Assembly (NCBI GenBank): GCA_009787075.1
Contig: WRGS01000114.1
Location: 1-5,590 of the forward strand
Origin: Paludibacter sp.
Lineage (GTDB): Bacteria > Bacteroidota > Bacteroidia > Bacteroidales > Paludibacteraceae
Reading direction: 5' to 3'
DNA: 5,590 nucleotides
A program made the translations under genes and the position numbers. This document shows, in pieces, positions 4,678-5,590 of the stretch. Under the pieces are notes generated by a model, which saw only the letters and a program-made list of their open reading frames with translations, was not told the DNA's origin and searched no databases. Position 1 is the stretch's first letter. Each line of letters starts with the position of its first letter.

Positions 4678-5208
4678 TTGAAAAAACAGCATATTATATT
4701 AATTATCAGCGTATTAGCAATAGGAATAATGGCTAATGTTGTGATAATTATGCGAAAAGTTAAACGCAATTCTAAAAATATGAAAATTAGCGAAAAAGGT
4801 AAAAAATTCATAAAAGATAAGGAAGGTTTGCGCCTCGCAGCCTACAAACCATTGCCCAACGACAAATGGACAATCGGGTACGGGCATACTGCGGGCGTGT
4901 ATCAGGGGCAAACTATCACAAAAGCACAGGCAGAAGCATATTTTGACAGCGATATTAAAATTTACGAAAAGCCTGTGCAGGACTTAAACGTACTTATAAC
5001 TCAAAATCAATATGACGCGCTGGTTTCGCTATGTTACAATATTGGAGTGGGTGCGTTCAAAGGTAGCGCGTTGTATTCCAAAGTCAAGGCAAACCCAAAC
5101 GACAGCACTATTGCTGCCGAATTTCAAAAGTGGGTACATTCAGACGGCGCGGTCGTTGGGGGGTTGGTTATGCGGAGAAATGAAGAAAGTGCAATGTATT
5201 TTGCGTAA
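4678..5208 (+). CDS. GH24 phage-type lysozyme with N-terminal membrane anchor, TTG start
   Basis: This 176-residue protein has a membrane segment at about 6-25, a basic stretch (26-33) and a GH24 (T4/lambdoid endolysin-type) muramidase domain at about 36-176. 'KEGLRLAAY' with catalytic Glu49, 'WTIGYGHT' with Thr65, 'QYDALVSLCYNIGVGAF' (111-127) and 'GLVMRRNEE' (162-170) are family landmarks. It should hydrolyse the glycan strands of peptidoglycan. The position of the usual catalytic Asp (nine residues after Glu49) is Pro58; Asp62 in a slightly longer loop is the nearest acid. The frame opens at 4666 and has no ATG before residue 18, so TTG at 4678 is the best start for the anchored form. An ATG at 4780 (residue 35, context 'ctaaaaatATGaaaatt') would give a soluble 142-residue lysozyme. 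The segment could be a true anchor or a releasable (SAR-type) signal. Confidence 0.92.
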   Translation: MKKQHIILIISVLAIGIMANVVIIMRKVKRNSKNMKISEKGKKFIKDKEGLRLAAYKPLPNDKWTIGYGHTAGVYQGQTITKAQAEAYFDSDIKIYEKPVQDLNVLITQNQYDALVSLCYNIGVGAFKGSALYSKVKANPNDSTIAAEFQKWVHSDGAVVGGLVMRRNEESAMYFA

Positions 5209-5243
5209 AACATTAAAAATTAATAATTTATGAAAACAGACGC

Positions 5244-5258
5244 TTATTTTAAAAATAA
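5244..5258. repeat. AT-only inverted repeat in the convergent gap
   Basis: TTATTTT and AAAATAA form perfect 7-nt arms around a single central base in the gap between the convergent lysozyme and integrase genes. The whole gap (5209-5265) is AT-rich and has no GC-rich hairpin. It might be a weak bidirectional terminator or part of a recombinase site, but AT-rich spacers give such palindromes by chance. Confidence 0.2.
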
Positions 5259-5265
5259 TTCATTA

Positions 5266-5590
5266 TCAAAACTGCATTTTTCCAGCCCGAATTTTATCAA
5301 TTAATTGCGCGTCAGCGTGATTGGCGTAAATGGTAGTGATATTAAGGCTCGAATGGTCAGCATGTTGCATAACAGTTAAGTCATCAATGCCCGATTTTAG
5401 CATTTCGTAAATGCCCGTGTCGCGAAAACTATAAAGTTGCATAGTAGCAGGCAATTTCAGAGCCTCGCGAAGTTTGCGCCAATGATAGCCGAAACGTCCA
5501 TTACCTATTTTTGTTTTGGCTGGCTTTAAGTCAGCCCCGAAAATATAAAAATCTTTGGGAACTCCGCGCACCATCAAGGCGAGGCGAGCA
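5266..5590 (-). CDS. Tyrosine recombinase/integrase, C-terminal part (partial)
   Basis: The frame is open from the right edge to the TGA at 5266-5268, so only the last 108 or so residues are present and the true start lies outside the window. Counting from the in-frame TTG at 5577, the piece reads as a tyrosine recombinase catalytic domain: 'LYSFRDTG' (48-55) holds the second catalytic Arg (Arg52), 'DHSS' (74-77) the later His (His75), and 'TTIYANH' (81-87) the nucleophilic Tyr84. The usual H-x-x-R reads Y-S-F-R here, with Tyr in place of the first His, a variation known in phage and transposon integrases of Bacteroidota. The N-terminal arm-binding and core-binding domains and the first catalytic Arg are not visible. 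The convergent arrangement at the end of the phage-like series suggests it integrates the element and that an attachment site lies close by. Confidence 0.88.
   Translation of the reverse strand, partial: ARLALMVRGVPKDFYIFGADLKPAKTKIGNGRFGYHWRKLREALKLPATMQLYSFRDTGIYEMLKSGIDDLTVMQHADHSSLNITTIYANHADAQLIDKIRAGKMQF

Larger units (their letters stand above)
5..5208 (+). other. Fifteen-gene co-directional operon-like series
   Basis: All + strand genes are packed end to end: gaps are 1 to 23 nt, with 4-nt ATGA overlaps at 897, 1708, 1860, 2807 and 4148 and a 17-nt overlap at 3443. Such junctions imply translational coupling and a shared transcript. No Shine-Dalgarno sequence is seen; starts follow A/T-rich stretches, as is usual in Bacteroidota. 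I found no convincing Bacteroidota-type promoter or GC-rich hairpin terminator inside the series, so the promoter is probably left of the window. Fourteen of fifteen products carry a membrane segment. Confidence 0.8.

Noticed and set aside
5012..5233. Alternative + frame of 73 codons inside the lysozyme
   Set aside because: It overlaps conserved GH24 motifs in another frame and resembles no protein.
5255..5266. Small hairpin ATAA-TTCA-TTAT as a terminator
   Set aside because: A four-base AT stem is too weak, and no T-run follows on either strand at the right place.
5230..5304. Short + strand frame of 24 codons starting with ATG in an A/T-rich context
   Set aside because: It runs into the antisense of the integrase C-terminus and has no membrane segment or recognisable feature, so it is probably chance.

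Overview
The window reads as one end of an integrated mobile genetic element, most likely a prophage, in a member of the Bacteroidota. The host call rests on three things: an AT-rich composition; gene starts preceded by A/T-rich stretches (for example 'taataaaat', 'aaaaaaaat') instead of Shine-Dalgarno sequences; and an integrase C-terminus that resembles those of Bacteroidota phages and integrative elements. No host gene, tRNA, rRNA or CRISPR array is visible, so the host cannot be named more closely.

Layout. From the left edge to 5208 there are fifteen + strand genes in one tight series. The longest gap is 23 nt, five junctions are 4-nt ATGA stop/start overlaps, and one junction overlaps by 17 nt. 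No internal promoter or terminator is evident, so this looks like one long transcript entering from the left. Three of the genes (1481-1576, 1583-1711, 1708-1863) are only 31, 42 and 51 codons long and are easy to miss. Beyond a short AT-rich gap, the C-terminal part of a tyrosine integrase lies convergently on the - strand and runs off the right edge.

Content. Fourteen of the fifteen + strand products have a hydrophobic segment long enough to cross a membrane, usually one, and most are under 160 residues. The left part (5-2810) holds unrecognised small membrane proteins, one acidic protein without a membrane segment, and a membrane-anchored protein with a recognisable annexin-type repeat. 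The right part (2807-5208) is cell-wall directed: a membrane-anchored peptidoglycan-binding protein, a membrane/leucine-zipper protein, a small membrane protein, a candidate unimolecular spanin (lipoprotein signal at the N-terminus, membrane segment at the C-terminus), an M23 endopeptidase and a GH24 lysozyme, both enzymes anchored by N-terminal membrane segments.

Interpretation (inference). The right part can do everything needed to breach a Gram-negative envelope: bind peptidoglycan, cut peptides, cut glycans and disrupt the outer membrane. The unusual density of tiny single-pass membrane proteins, with no tail gene in view, is what one expects of a tailless phage with an internal membrane (PRD1-, PM2- or FLiP-like) rather than a tailed phage. 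No capsid, packaging ATPase or replication gene is in the window, so this remains a hypothesis to be tested on the sequence to the left.
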